Counted from the first letter of the stretch, positions 52,615-60,493 are shown. The stretch: 64,000 nucleotides of DNA from DASUBV01 sp963725175 (GCA_963725175.1 CAVRXH010000006.1:992001-1056000); one strand, 5' to 3'. A program made the numbers and translations. The notes: generated by a model from the letters alone, not told the origin.

Positions 52615-53412
52615 ATGCCACGTTACGACTGGGACGGAGCCAATCCCGGAATCGAGCGGCTCAAACAAGCCGTGGAGCCCGCCAGGCAGCGGGTCATCAC
52701 GCACAAGCTCTACGGCCAGCTCAACTCCATGGACGCGGTGCTGACCTTCATGGAGCACCATGCGTTCGCGGTGTGGGACTTCATGTCGCTGCTGAAGTCC
52801 CTGCAGCGCCACCTGACCTGCATCCAGGTGCCGTGGGTGCCGACCGGCCCGACAGGCAGCCGCCGCCTGATCAACGACATCGTGCTCGTGGAGGAAAGCG
52901 ACGAGCTTGGCGGGGGGTTCATCTCTCATTTCGAGCTCTACCTGGACGGCATGACGCAGGCCGGCGCCAGCCGGACCGCTATCGACAGCTTCATCGAGTT
53001 GATCCGCGCGGGCAAGCCGGTCCTCAGTGCGCTGAAGGAGGCGGAGACCCCGGCGCCCTCGGCCGACTTCACGACGATGACCTGGGGGTTCATCGAGAAC
53101 GCTCCGATTCACTGCCAGGCCGCCGCCTTCGCGTTCGGCCGCGAGGACCTGATCCCTGACATGTTCGACCAGGTCGTGTCGGTCAACAAGGAGATGGGCA
53201 ACCAGCTCTCGGTGTTCGTGGACTACCTGGAGCGCCACATCCAGGTGGATGCCGAGGAGCACACGCCGATGGCCATGCAGATGCTGGCCGACCTCTGCGA
53301 GGACGACCTGAGCAAGTGGCGCGAGTGCGAGGAGGTCGTGAACACCGCGCTCGCCGCCAGGTGCCAGCTCTGGGACGGGATCCTGGCCGCGGTGGAGCAG
53401 GGAAGGGCGTAG
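52615..53412 (+). CDS. DUF3050 protein, heme-oxygenase-like (putative metal-dependent) oxidase fold
   Basis: ATG 52615 has GGAGG eight bases upstream and gives 265 residues (MPRYDWDGANPGIERLKQAV), the usual DUF3050 length; the longer upstream frame crosses the promoter region. The protein is helical with conserved metal-ligand candidates: MEHHAFAVWDFMSLLK (E47, H48, H49), FISHFELYLDGM, and ERHIQVDAEEH (E206, H208, D212, E215, H216). DUF3050 belongs to the heme-oxygenase-like clan, several members of which are diiron oxidases acting on amino acids or fatty acids. A catalytic role here is inferred. It is followed on the same strand by the twin micro-genes. Confidence 0.84.
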   Translation: MPRYDWDGANPGIERLKQAVEPARQRVITHKLYGQLNSMDAVLTFMEHHAFAVWDFMSLLKSLQRHLTCIQVPWVPTGPTGSRRLINDIVLVEESDELGGGFISHFELYLDGMTQAGASRTAIDSFIELIRAGKPVLSALKEAETPAPSADFTTMTWGFIENAPIHCQAAAFAFGREDLIPDMFDQVVSVNKEMGNQLSVFVDYLERHIQVDAEEHTPMAMQMLADLCEDDLSKWRECEEVVNTALAARCQLWDGILAAVEQGRA

Positions 53413-53444
53413 CGCCAGATCGCTCTTGTGACAGGAGGGAAAGG

Positions 53445-53519
53445 ATGAGGCCGGCATGGACTTGCGGGGCCAATTCCGTGCTTGACACAGATGCCCGGCA
53501 ACATCAATCTAGCCATTAA
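53445..53519 (+). CDS. Possible 24-residue small ORF after the DUF3050 gene
   Basis: AGGAGGG lies five bases before ATG 53445, 32 bases after the DUF3050 stop. The 24 codons start MRPAWTCGANS and end in TAA. Its last part overlaps the -35/-10 elements proposed for the twin micro-genes, so it may be a chance frame. The strong ribosome site and the shared MR start keep it as a candidate. Confidence 0.3.
   Translation: MRPAWTCGANSVLDTDARQHQSSH
53482..53510 (+). promoter_or_regulatory. Sigma70-like promoter for the twin micro-genes
   Basis: TTGACA (53482-53487), a 17-base spacer and CAATCT (53505-53510) form a near-consensus promoter. Transcription would start at about 53517, leaving a leader of about 160 bases before the first micro-gene. 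Confidence 0.6.
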
Positions 53520-53675
53520 AGCGGACCTTCTCCCGATTGGTCCGTGTTGCCGACGGCTCGGCGGTTCCGCGTCCGTCAGCGCCCTTGCGGCACGGCGTTT
53601 ACTGCCGTAGCCCGCCGCGCGGTCGCGCGACCAGCACGCCGATGCGGCCTGCCCATGCGGAAGGAGGTTGCGCAG

Positions 53676-53708
53676 ATGAGGGACGACGAGGTCAAGGCCA
53701 AGGACTAG
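53676..53708 (+). CDS. Micro-gene 1: 10-residue peptide MRDDEVKAKD
   Basis: AAGGAGG (53661-53667) sits eight bases before ATG 53676, an ideal ribosome site, followed by ten codons and TAG. An in-frame ATG at 53655 would add seven residues (MRKEVAQ) but has no ribosome site. The peptide is acidic and hydrophilic (three Asp, one Glu, two Lys, one Arg) with no signal, Cys or aromatic residue. Its first five residues and Lys7 recur in micro-gene 2, 118 bases downstream, which argues for selection rather than chance. The function is unknown. A ribosomal peptide substrate or scaffold for the neighbouring DUF3050 or ligase enzymes is a hypothesis. Confidence 0.6.
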   Translation: MRDDEVKAKD

Positions 53709-53793
53709 TCACGCATCAGGTACCAGGCGACCCGCCAGCATGCGGCAGGTGGCAGTGCCGCCAGCCAGCAGCCCCGGAGGGAGGTGTCCCCAG

Positions 53794-53829
53794 ATGCGCG
53801 ACGACGAGCTCAAGTCTGTTGACGCCTAA
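53794..53829 (+). CDS. Micro-gene 2: 11-residue peptide MRDDELKSVDA
   Basis: Two overlapping GGAGG motifs (53776-53784) lie nine bases before ATG 53794; eleven codons and TAA follow. DNA identity with micro-gene 1 covers the CAG-ATG start context, GACGACGAG and TCAAG, while synonymous or conservative changes (AGG/CGC for Arg, GTC/CTC for Val/Leu) show divergence under coding constraint. The C-terminal halves differ (KAKD versus KSVDA), a pattern seen where a constant recognition part precedes a variable part. The stop is nine bases from a strong terminator, so nothing lies downstream for it to regulate. Confidence 0.6.
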   Translation: MRDDELKSVDA

Positions 53830-53838
53830 GGCGAGCTA

Positions 53839-53882
53839 AAGATGTGGCGGGTCCCGGCCGATGCCGGGACCCGCCACATCTT
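53839..53882. terminator. Perfect 20-bp hairpin, shared bidirectional terminator
   Basis: Arms 53839-53858 and 53863-53882 are exact reverse complements with a four-base CGAT loop. The hairpin ends the micro-gene unit on the plus strand and the ligase gene (stop 53894) on the minus strand. Confidence 0.92.
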
Positions 53883-53893
53883 GCTGGGGCCGG

Positions 53894-55519
53894 TTACGCG
53901 CTGGCGGCGGCGCGCTCCACGTAGCGGGCGCGGAGCAGCTTCTTGTCGATCTTGGCCAGCTGGGTCATCGGCAGGTCATCGGCGAACTCGAAGCTGCGCG
54001 GGGTGTAGAGGTTGTTCAGCTCGGCGCGCACCAGGTCGCGCAGCTCCTCCTCCGGTACCTCCGCGCCGCGCTCGGTCACCACGACCGCGTGCACCGCCTC
54101 GCCCCACAGCTCGTCGGGCACCCCGATCACCGCGGCGGCCCGCACCCTCGGATGGCTCATCAGCACGTCCTCGATCGGCCGCGCATAGACGTTCGCGGCC
54201 GCGCTGGTGGTCACGATCATGTCGCAGGCCCGGTCCACCAGGTACAGGTAGCCGTCCTCATCCAGGTAGCCGATGTCGCCGGTCCTGACCCAGCCCGCCG
54301 ACATGGCCTGCCGGGACGCCTCCGGCTGCTGCCAGTAGCCGGCCATCTTCAGCGACCCGTTCACCCAGACCTCGCCGGCGTCACCGGTCTTGCACACGTT
54401 CCCGTCGGCGTCGCGGATCTCCAGGGTCGTGTCCGCGAACGGCTTGCCGGCCGAGCGCAGCCGTTCGGGATGCTCCGGGTCGTTCACCAGGAACGGCAGG
54501 TCGGTGATGAGCGGCAGCTCGCTGGAGCCGTAGACGATCCGCAGCACCGGGCCGAAGCGCTCGATGGCCTCGGCCAGCCGGGCCGGCGAGGCGGCGGCGC
54601 CGCCGACGTTGAGGTACCGCATGCTGCTCAGGTCGGCCGTGGCGGCGGCCGGGTGCTCGGTCACCTTGTACAGCAGGGCCGGCGTCAGGAACGTGCTGGA
54701 GATGCGCTCGGCCTTGATCGTGTCAAGGAACTCCTGGATGTCCCAGCCCACGCTGAGGAAGAACGCGCCGCCCTGGAACAGCGTGAGGAAGGCCGGCATC
54801 TGCCCGCTGACATAGGTGAACGACGAGCCGGACAGGAACCGCATCGGCGGCTCCCCCACGCTGCGGTAGTAGGCGGAGATCGCCAGCAGCATCTTGTAGA
54901 AGCCCTGCCAGTGGTGCACCAGCTTGGGGTGGCCGGTCGTGCCGCTGGTGTAGAACAGCGACTCGGGCGAGGAGCCGACCAGCTCGGCGGGCAGGTCGGG
55001 GGCCTGCGCCGGGATGGACGCCAGCAGGTCAGGGTGCGGGCCGCCCGGACCGAGCGCGAGCACCTTGAGCGACGGATCGCGCTGCGACAGCTCGGCGGCC
55101 AGCGCCGCGCGGCGGGCCACGGACGGGCTGTAGATCAGCGCGTCGGCCTGCACCATGTCGAAGAACTCGACCTGGTCCTTGTGCGGCGCGTACGGAGCGA
55201 TCCAGGCGGTCCGGCAGCCGAGCAGGTGCAGCGCGAGCTGGAGCGAGGCGGCCTCCGGCGCGTCCCTGACCAGCATCGCCACGGCGGTGTCCTGGCCGAG
55301 GCCGGCGGCGTGCGCGGCGGCGGCCAGGCCGCGGGTCAGGTTCGCCACCTCGGTGTAGGTGATCCGCCGGTCGCCGAGCACCACGGCCTCCGTGCCGCCG
55401 TAGCCGTCGAAGAGCGCCAGCGCCGACAGCACGTAGTTGTCCGGCGGCGCGGGCAGTCCCTCCTGGCCAGGCCCGCCGTCCTGCTGAGCCTGCGGTGCCC
55501 GTGCTGCCTGCTCACTCAC
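53894..55519 (-). CDS. AMP-forming acyl/aminoacyl ligase (ANL superfamily)
   Basis: GTG 55519 (AAGGAGCAG upstream) overlaps the ATP-grasp stop as GTGA; the longer open frame is a shadow of the ATP-grasp gene. The 541 residues contain the P-loop FYTSGTTGHPKLVHH, a GSS ELP-type substrate segment, TGDIGYLDEDG, the hinge region LVDRACDMIV and a C-terminal Lys in LAKIDKKLL. It activates a carboxylate as adenylate and passes it to CoA, a carrier or an amine. No carrier protein is seen, so CoA or direct ligation is likely. It is paired translationally with the ATP-grasp enzyme. Confidence 0.87.
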   Translation of the reverse strand: MSEQAARAPQAQQDGGPGQEGLPAPPDNYVLSALALFDGYGGTEAVVLGDRRITYTEVANLTRGLAAAAHAAGLGQDTAVAMLVRDAPEAASLQLALHLLGCRTAWIAPYAPHKDQVEFFDMVQADALIYSPSVARRAALAAELSQRDPSLKVLALGPGGPHPDLLASIPAQAPDLPAELVGSSPESLFYTSGTTGHPKLVHHWQGFYKMLLAISAYYRSVGEPPMRFLSGSSFTYVSGQMPAFLTLFQGGAFFLSVGWDIQEFLDTIKAERISSTFLTPALLYKVTEHPAAATADLSSMRYLNVGGAAASPARLAEAIERFGPVLRIVYGSSELPLITDLPFLVNDPEHPERLRSAGKPFADTTLEIRDADGNVCKTGDAGEVWVNGSLKMAGYWQQPEASRQAMSAGWVRTGDIGYLDEDGYLYLVDRACDMIVTTSAAANVYARPIEDVLMSHPRVRAAAVIGVPDELWGEAVHAVVVTERGAEVPEEELRDLVRAELNNLYTPRSFEFADDLPMTQLAKIDKKLLRARYVERAAASA

Positions 55520-56892
55520 GCGTGCTGCTCCTTCATGCCTGGCGCCTCGGGGTCGTATGCGGGCGCGTCCTGCGTCTCGGATCCCGGCCAGCTCTCGCCC
55601 TGCCAGGCGCGCAGCTCCGCCTTGGTCGCCCCGCGCGGCGCGACGATGACCCGATCGCCGAACCACGCGTTGATCTCCGCGAGCCGCGACTCCAGCTCCG
55701 CCGGGCTCGCCGCCGTCATCATGACCTGCCCGATCCGGCTGCTTGTGCTGTCCAGCGCGCCGATGACCGAGCCGGGCGGCTCCTCGATCCTGGCGTACCG
55801 CGCGCCTGGCCTGGCCCGCAGCTGGCCGGCCGGCGGACAGGACACGAGCACGCCGGGGCGGCCGGGGCGGCCGGTCAGGTAGGTGGTGCCCACCGTCTCC
55901 GGGGCCACCTTGACATCCAGCCTCGGCTGCCAGCCGATCGCGGCGCGCACGGCCTCCTCGGCCAGGTCGACGCGGAACTTGCAGAGCACTTCCTCTTGCA
56001 CCAGGGCGGCACCCCGGCGCGCGGCGCACTCGCCGAAGACCAGCGGCCCGCCGCCCGGCGGCTTGAACAGCTCCATGTGGAAGACGCCGTCCAGCATCCC
56101 CAGCGCCGCCAGCGCGGCCCTTGCGGCCTGCCCGGCCTCGTCGAATACGGCCGCGTCGGTGCCGGGGTCGAAGCGGCGGAAGGTCAGCGGCGCCTGGCTG
56201 GCGAGAGTGGCCAGGCACGGCCTGCCGTACCTGGCGACGGAGTAGAAGGCCAGCTCGCCGCCGGACAGCACGCCGTCGACCAGCCACTCATCGCCCTCGA
56301 TGAACTCCTCAAGCACGAAGGTGCGGTTCCGCTCCCGGCGCACCGCCTCGGCGGCGGCGCGCAGGGCCGCCGGGCTGTCCACCACCGTGGTCAGCGCGGT
56401 ACCCGCCCCGGCCACGGGCTTGAGCACGGCGCGGGCGGCAGGCAGCTCCGGCAGCGCGCGCAGGTCTCGGATGTCCTCGATGAGCAGCTGCCTGGCGGCC
56501 GGGAGGCCGGCCGCGCGGACGCGCTGCTTTTGCAGGTACTTGTCCCTGAACGCCAGGGTCACCAGCGGGTCAAGCCCCCGGCAGCCGAGCAGCCCGGCCA
56601 GCAGCCCGCCGAGGACCAGGGTGTACTCGTTGCCCGGCACCACGCCGTCGAAGCGCGTGCCGCCGAGGCCGGCCCGGTGTAAAGCGGCCAGCACGCTGTC
56701 GGCACCGCGCATGTCATCCACGAAGACGGGGGTCAGCCCGTCGAAGCGGGGCATCAGGCCCTCGTCGCGGGTCGAGCCCCCGTACAGCAGGACCGCGCGG
56801 ACGCCCAGCCGCTCGCAGGCCCGCAGCGCGGCCCGGTCGGAGCCGATCAGCAGGACAGTCGGTGCCGCAGGAGGCGCCGCGGGAACAGTCAT
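55516..56892 (-). CDS. ATP-grasp domain ligase
   Basis: The 458-residue protein has an N-terminal Rossmann-like part (TVLLIGSDRAALRACERLGV), the ATP-grasp core (AVLKPVAGAGTALTTVVD, FVLEEFIEGDEWLVDGVL) and the metal-binding strand HMELFKPPGGGPLVFGECAARRG, plus a C-terminal extension ending MKEQHA. It belongs to the carboxylate-amine ligases that make acyl phosphates and join them to amines, including peptide-type ligases. With the ANL ligase it could build or extend an amide-linked product, perhaps on a peptide (inference). It diverges from the P450 gene. Confidence 0.86.
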   Translation of the reverse strand: MTVPAAPPAAPTVLLIGSDRAALRACERLGVRAVLLYGGSTRDEGLMPRFDGLTPVFVDDMRGADSVLAALHRAGLGGTRFDGVVPGNEYTLVLGGLLAGLLGCRGLDPLVTLAFRDKYLQKQRVRAAGLPAARQLLIEDIRDLRALPELPAARAVLKPVAGAGTALTTVVDSPAALRAAAEAVRRERNRTFVLEEFIEGDEWLVDGVLSGGELAFYSVARYGRPCLATLASQAPLTFRRFDPGTDAAVFDEAGQAARAALAALGMLDGVFHMELFKPPGGGPLVFGECAARRGAALVQEEVLCKFRVDLAEEAVRAAIGWQPRLDVKVAPETVGTTYLTGRPGRPGVLVSCPPAGQLRARPGARYARIEEPPGSVIGALDSTSSRIGQVMMTAASPAELESRLAEINAWFGDRVIVAPRGATKAELRAWQGESWPGSETQDAPAYDPEAPGMKEQHA

Positions 56893-57102
56893 CGCACCCC
56901 CACGCCGTGCCCGATGGTGGACGGTGCCTCACGGGTGAGACAACGCAAGCAGCGTAACTGAAATGAACTGGTTCGTCATGAGCGACTTTGATGGGCTGAA
57001 TCTCCCTGTTGGGGCGTTCTGCCCCTCGACGGCGCCAGGTCAGCCGAGGCAAGCTGTGGGAGGTAACCGGGAGTCCCGGCGCGGCATTCAGGAGGCCCCG
57101 CG

Positions 57103-58344
57103 ATGAGCACGCGCGAACCCGTCACGCTGGCCAGGACCCCGGCCGAGATCCTGTCCGGGTTAGCCAGGCCCGCCGGGCGCGATGACCCCTACCCGCTGTA
57201 CGCGGAGCTGCGCCGCGTCGCGCCCGTGCACCTCACCGCCAGCTCGGCCTACCTGACCAGGTACGGCGACTGCCTGGGCGCGATCCGCAACCCGCTGCTC
57301 GGCGCGCAGAGCGCGGAGTGGATGGACACCGTGCGGCCCGGCTGGCGGGCGCACCCAGGGCTGCGCGCCACCCACGAGTCGTTCGTGTTCCGCGACCCGC
57401 CCGATCACACCCGGCTGCGCCGCCAGGTCTCCAGGGAGTTCACCCAGCGCAAGGCCCAGGCCATGCGCCGCTACATCGCCGCGCAGACCGGGCAGGTGCT
57501 GGACACCCTCGCGGACGCCACCCGCGACGGCGGCACCGCGGACCTGCACGAGATCCTCGCGGCCTCGCTGCCGATCAGCGTGGTGAGCAAGGTGCTCGGC
57601 GTGCCCGCCGCGGACCACCCCCGGCTGCGCGGGCCGCTGGAAGGGCTGCGGCTGGCGGTGGACGGCGGCGCCACCGCGACCACGCTGCCGCTCATCGACG
57701 CGGCAGCGACGGATCTCACCGGCTACTTCGCCGGGCTGGTGGCCGCTCGGCGCGCCGAGCCGGCCGGCGACCTCATCTCGGCGCTGGTGGCGATCAGGGA
57801 CACCGGCGGGGACCGGGCGCTGACCGAGGACGAGCTGCTGCAGACCCTGATGCTGATCTTCAGCGCGGCCATCGAGAGCATGGTCGACCTGCTGCTGAAC
57901 GGCACGGCCGCGCTGCTTGGCCACCCGGAGCAGGCAGCGCTGCTGCGCGCCGATCCCGGCCTGGCGGCCGGCGCCGTGGAGGAGGCGCTGCGCTACGACG
58001 CGCCAGTCCAGGGCATCGGCAGGATCTGCGGCACCGACGTGACGATCGGCGAGGTCACCATTCCGGCGGGCACGCTCATCCTGCCGCTGCTTGGCGCGGG
58101 CAACCGCGACCCCGAGGTGTTCACCGACCCGGACGCCTTCGACCTGACCAGGACGGGCCCGGCGCCGCTGTCGTTCAGCGGCGGCGCGCATTTCTGCCTG
58201 GGCGCCGCGCTGGCCCGGATGGAGGCGGCGGTGTTCCTGCCGGCGCTCCTGACCCGGTTCCCCGCCCTGGCGCACGACGGCCCGCCAGTCCGCCGCGGCC
58301 TGACCCTCCGCGGCTTCGCCACCTTCCCGGTCACCACCGCCTAG
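57103..58344 (+). CDS. Cytochrome P450
   Basis: ATG 57103 follows AGGAGG. The 413-residue enzyme has the K-helix E294-x2-R297, the heme loop FSGGAHFCLG with Cys365 and an I-helix reading IFSAAIESMVDLL. There the usual A-G-x-[DE]-T is A-A-I-E-S, with Ser replacing Thr, which occurs in tailoring P450s with altered oxygen activation. It resembles bacterial class I P450s of natural-product pathways (CYP107-like). Redox partners are not encoded nearby. Its promoter region is shared with the divergent ATP-grasp gene. Confidence 0.93.
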   Translation: MSTREPVTLARTPAEILSGLARPAGRDDPYPLYAELRRVAPVHLTASSAYLTRYGDCLGAIRNPLLGAQSAEWMDTVRPGWRAHPGLRATHESFVFRDPPDHTRLRRQVSREFTQRKAQAMRRYIAAQTGQVLDTLADATRDGGTADLHEILAASLPISVVSKVLGVPAADHPRLRGPLEGLRLAVDGGATATTLPLIDAAATDLTGYFAGLVAARRAEPAGDLISALVAIRDTGGDRALTEDELLQTLMLIFSAAIESMVDLLLNGTAALLGHPEQAALLRADPGLAAGAVEEALRYDAPVQGIGRICGTDVTIGEVTIPAGTLILPLLGAGNRDPEVFTDPDAFDLTRTGPAPLSFSGGAHFCLGAALARMEAAVFLPALLTRFPALAHDGPPVRRGLTLRGFATFPVTTA

Positions 58345-58348
58345 CCCC

Positions 58349-58368
58349 GCCCGCCGGGCATGGCGGGC
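58349..58368. terminator. Short hairpin between convergent P450 and hydrolase genes
   Basis: GCCCGCC (58349-58355) pairs with GGCGGGC (58362-58368) around GGGCAT. The stem is short but GC-rich and placed between convergent stops. Confidence 0.5.
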
Positions 58369-58378
58369 GCGGCGCCGA

Positions 58379-59317
58379 CTAGGCGGGGGTGAAGGCCTGG
58401 CGGAGGCGGCCGGCGGCGGTGGCGGCGGCGGCGCGGGCGGTGTCCAGGATGCCGACCATGGTGAAGAAGCCGTGCATCATCCCGTCGTACCTGATGACCT
58501 CGGCCGGGACGCCCGCCTGCTCCAGCCGCGCCGCGTACAGCTCGCCCTCGTCGCGCAGCGGGTCGTACTCGGCGGTGATCACGGTGGCCGGCGGCAGCCC
58601 GCTCAGGTCCGGGGCGAGCAGCGGCGAGGCCAGCGGGCTGGCGCCGTCGCCGGGCTCGGCCAGGTACATGCCCCAGTACCAGCGGATCGCGTGCGGGTTG
58701 AAGAAGTGCTCGTCGGTCATCTCCCGCATGGAGGAGGTGTCGGACTGATAGTCGGTGTTCGGGTAGACGAGCAGCTGGTGCACCAGTGCCGGGAAGCCGC
58801 GGTCGCGGGCCATCAGGGCCGTCGCGGCGGCCAGGTTGCCGCCGGAGCTATCTCCGCCGACCGCCAGCCTCGTGCGGTCGATGCCCAGCTCGGCGGCGTG
58901 CTCCGCAGCCCAGGCCAGGCCCGCGAAGGAATCCTCGACGGCGGCGGGAAACTTGTTCTCCGGCGCCAGCCGGTAGCCAAGCGAGACGACCGCGCAGCCG
59001 GCCGCGTTGGCCAGCTTCCGGCAGATGGCATCCGAGGTGTCCAGCGTGCCCAGGCTCCAGCCGCCGCCGTAGTAATAGGCCAGGGCCGGCAGCGGCGCCT
59101 CGCTCGCGGGCCGGTACAGCCGCCCGGCCAGCTCGCCGCCCGGCCCCGGCACGGTCAGCTCGCGTACCTCCGCCACCGGCTCGGCCTGCCCGGCCGTCGC
59201 GACGGAGCCGCGCAGGTCCTGGGCACGGGCCTCCTCGATCGGCAGCGTGTACAGGTTGGGGACCCGGTCCCTGGCGAGCTTGTCGCGGATCGCCTGGACC
59301 TGGGGGTGCAGCGGCAT
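58379..59317 (-). CDS. HSL-family alpha/beta hydrolase with altered oxyanion motif
   Basis: AAGGAGAACC precedes ATG 59317. The 312 residues carry the nucleophile motif GDSSGG (Ser157), catalytic His in MMHGFF and an Asp-containing EYDPLRDEG segment, the layout of hormone-sensitive-lipase-type esterases. The conserved HGGG oxyanion motif reads YYYGGGW, so the first His is Tyr83. This is uncommon and may change activity. It could de-esterify or cyclise an intermediate in the cluster. It is the last gene of the leftward run SGNH-OMT-hydrolase. Confidence 0.87.
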   Translation of the reverse strand: MPLHPQVQAIRDKLARDRVPNLYTLPIEEARAQDLRGSVATAGQAEPVAEVRELTVPGPGGELAGRLYRPASEAPLPALAYYYGGGWSLGTLDTSDAICRKLANAAGCAVVSLGYRLAPENKFPAAVEDSFAGLAWAAEHAAELGIDRTRLAVGGDSSGGNLAAATALMARDRGFPALVHQLLVYPNTDYQSDTSSMREMTDEHFFNPHAIRWYWGMYLAEPGDGASPLASPLLAPDLSGLPPATVITAEYDPLRDEGELYAARLEQAGVPAEVIRYDGMMHGFFTMVGILDTARAAAATAAGRLRQAFTPA

Positions 59318-59344
59318 GGTTCTCCTTGGCTCAGTACGCGGGGC

Positions 59345-60493
59345 TCAGCACGGGACGGCCTCGATGACGCTCTCGGCCTGGCCGGGACGCAGCGGAGCTG
59401 GGCGGACCGAGGTGACCTCGAAGCCCGCCCCGGCCAGCAGCGCCCGGTACTCCTGCTCGGTCCGGTCGCAGCCGGACAGCATGACCAGCATCAGCAGGTC
59501 GATCAGGTGGCTGGTGGCGGCGCTGGCCTGGCCGGACGCGGGCGGCGCGGCGGGCGGCGCGCCGGCCGGCTGGGCGTCCGGCAGCAGTTCCTCGAAGACG
59601 ACGAGCCGGCCACCGGGCGCGACCGCGGCCCTGACCCGGCCAAGCACGCGCGCCGCGTCGTCGTCGTCCCAGTTGTGCAGCACCCGGCTCAGCAGGTAGA
59701 CGTCGCCGCCGGCCGGCAGCGGGTCGAAGAAGCTGCCCGCCACGACTTGCGCGCGGTCGGCGACACCGGCCCTGGCCAGCCTGGCGGGCGCCTGCGCCAG
59801 CGCGGCCGGGAGGTCGAGCAGCACGCCGCGGGCCTGCGGCTGCGCCCGCAGCACCCTGGTGAGCAGGCCGCCGTCGCCGCCACCGACATCCACGATCAGG
59901 CGCGTGCCCGACAGGTCGCAGGCGGCCAGGGCGGCGGGCACCGGGGCGGCACCCATGGCGGCGGCGAACCGCCGCGCGGCCTCGGGGTGGTCGCCCAGGT
60001 AGTCGTAGAACGGCTGCCCGTAGACCTTCTCGAAGGCCGGGCGGCCGGTGCGCAGCGTATGGGTGATCTCGGCGAACGAGGCGTGCACCTCCTCGCCGAA
60101 CATCACGGCGGCCTGGTGGCTGGAGCGGGGCACGCCGGACAGCAGCGGCTGGCCGAGCGACGTCAGCGCGAACTCGCCAGGCGTGGTCTCGCGGGCCAGC
60201 CCGGCGGCGGCCACCGCGCGCAGCACCCGCAGCAGGGCGCGCCGGTCGGTGCCGGACTCGCGGGCCAGGCTCGCGGCCTGTCTGGGGCCATCCGCCAGCA
60301 GGTCGGCGACGCCGAGACTGGCCAGCGCGTAGCAGGCCTGGGCCAGCCAGGTGCCGGAGAGGATCTGGAACAGGGCGATCCGCTCGGCCATCGTCGGCGG
60401 CAGCGGGCCGCCGGCCGCCTGCGCGCCTCCTGGTCCGGCAACCGCCGGCCTCGCATTCGCTGGTCCGGCTTCCGCCGGCCCGGCGGCGGCCAT
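59345..60493 (-). CDS. SAM-dependent O-methyltransferase
   Basis: The 382-residue protein has an N-terminal dimerisation winged helix (MAERIALFQILSGTWLAQACYALASLGVADLL), the SAM motif VDVGGGDGGLL, and the catalytic His in RVLHNWDDDD, as in plant-type and polyketide O-methyltransferases. ATG 60493 overlaps the SGNH stop (TGATG), although an internal ATG (codon 35) immediately precedes the conserved part. It would methylate a hydroxyl of the cluster product. A Pro/Ala insertion (about 307-328) interrupts the C-terminal region. Confidence 0.88.
   Translation of the reverse strand: MAAAGPAEAGPANARPAVAGPGGAQAAGGPLPPTMAERIALFQILSGTWLAQACYALASLGVADLLADGPRQAASLARESGTDRRALLRVLRAVAAAGLARETTPGEFALTSLGQPLLSGVPRSSHQAAVMFGEEVHASFAEITHTLRTGRPAFEKVYGQPFYDYLGDHPEAARRFAAAMGAAPVPAALAACDLSGTRLIVDVGGGDGGLLTRVLRAQPQARGVLLDLPAALAQAPARLARAGVADRAQVVAGSFFDPLPAGGDVYLLSRVLHNWDDDDAARVLGRVRAAVAPGGRLVVFEELLPDAQPAGAPPAAPPASGQASAATSHLIDLLMLVMLSGCDRTEQEYRALLAGAGFEVTSVRPAPLRPGQAESVIEAVPC

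Noticed and set aside
53655..53708. Longer 17-residue version of micro-gene 1 starting at 53655
   Set aside because: The AAGGAGG lies inside this extension at ideal spacing for ATG 53676, and micro-gene 2 has no equivalent extension.
53676..53829. Micro-ORFs as attenuator or leader peptides
   Set aside because: They are followed by a terminator and a convergent gene; there is no downstream gene to regulate.
53676..53829. Biarylitide-type minimal P450 RiPP precursors
   Set aside because: The peptides lack Tyr, Trp and His needed for the known cross-links, and the P450 is over 3 kb away in another unit.
53894..56287. Single 797-residue fusion of the ligase with an N-terminal domain
   Set aside because: The upstream part is a shadow of the ATP-grasp gene; the ligase starts at GTG 55519 with AAGGAG upstream and a GTGA overlap.
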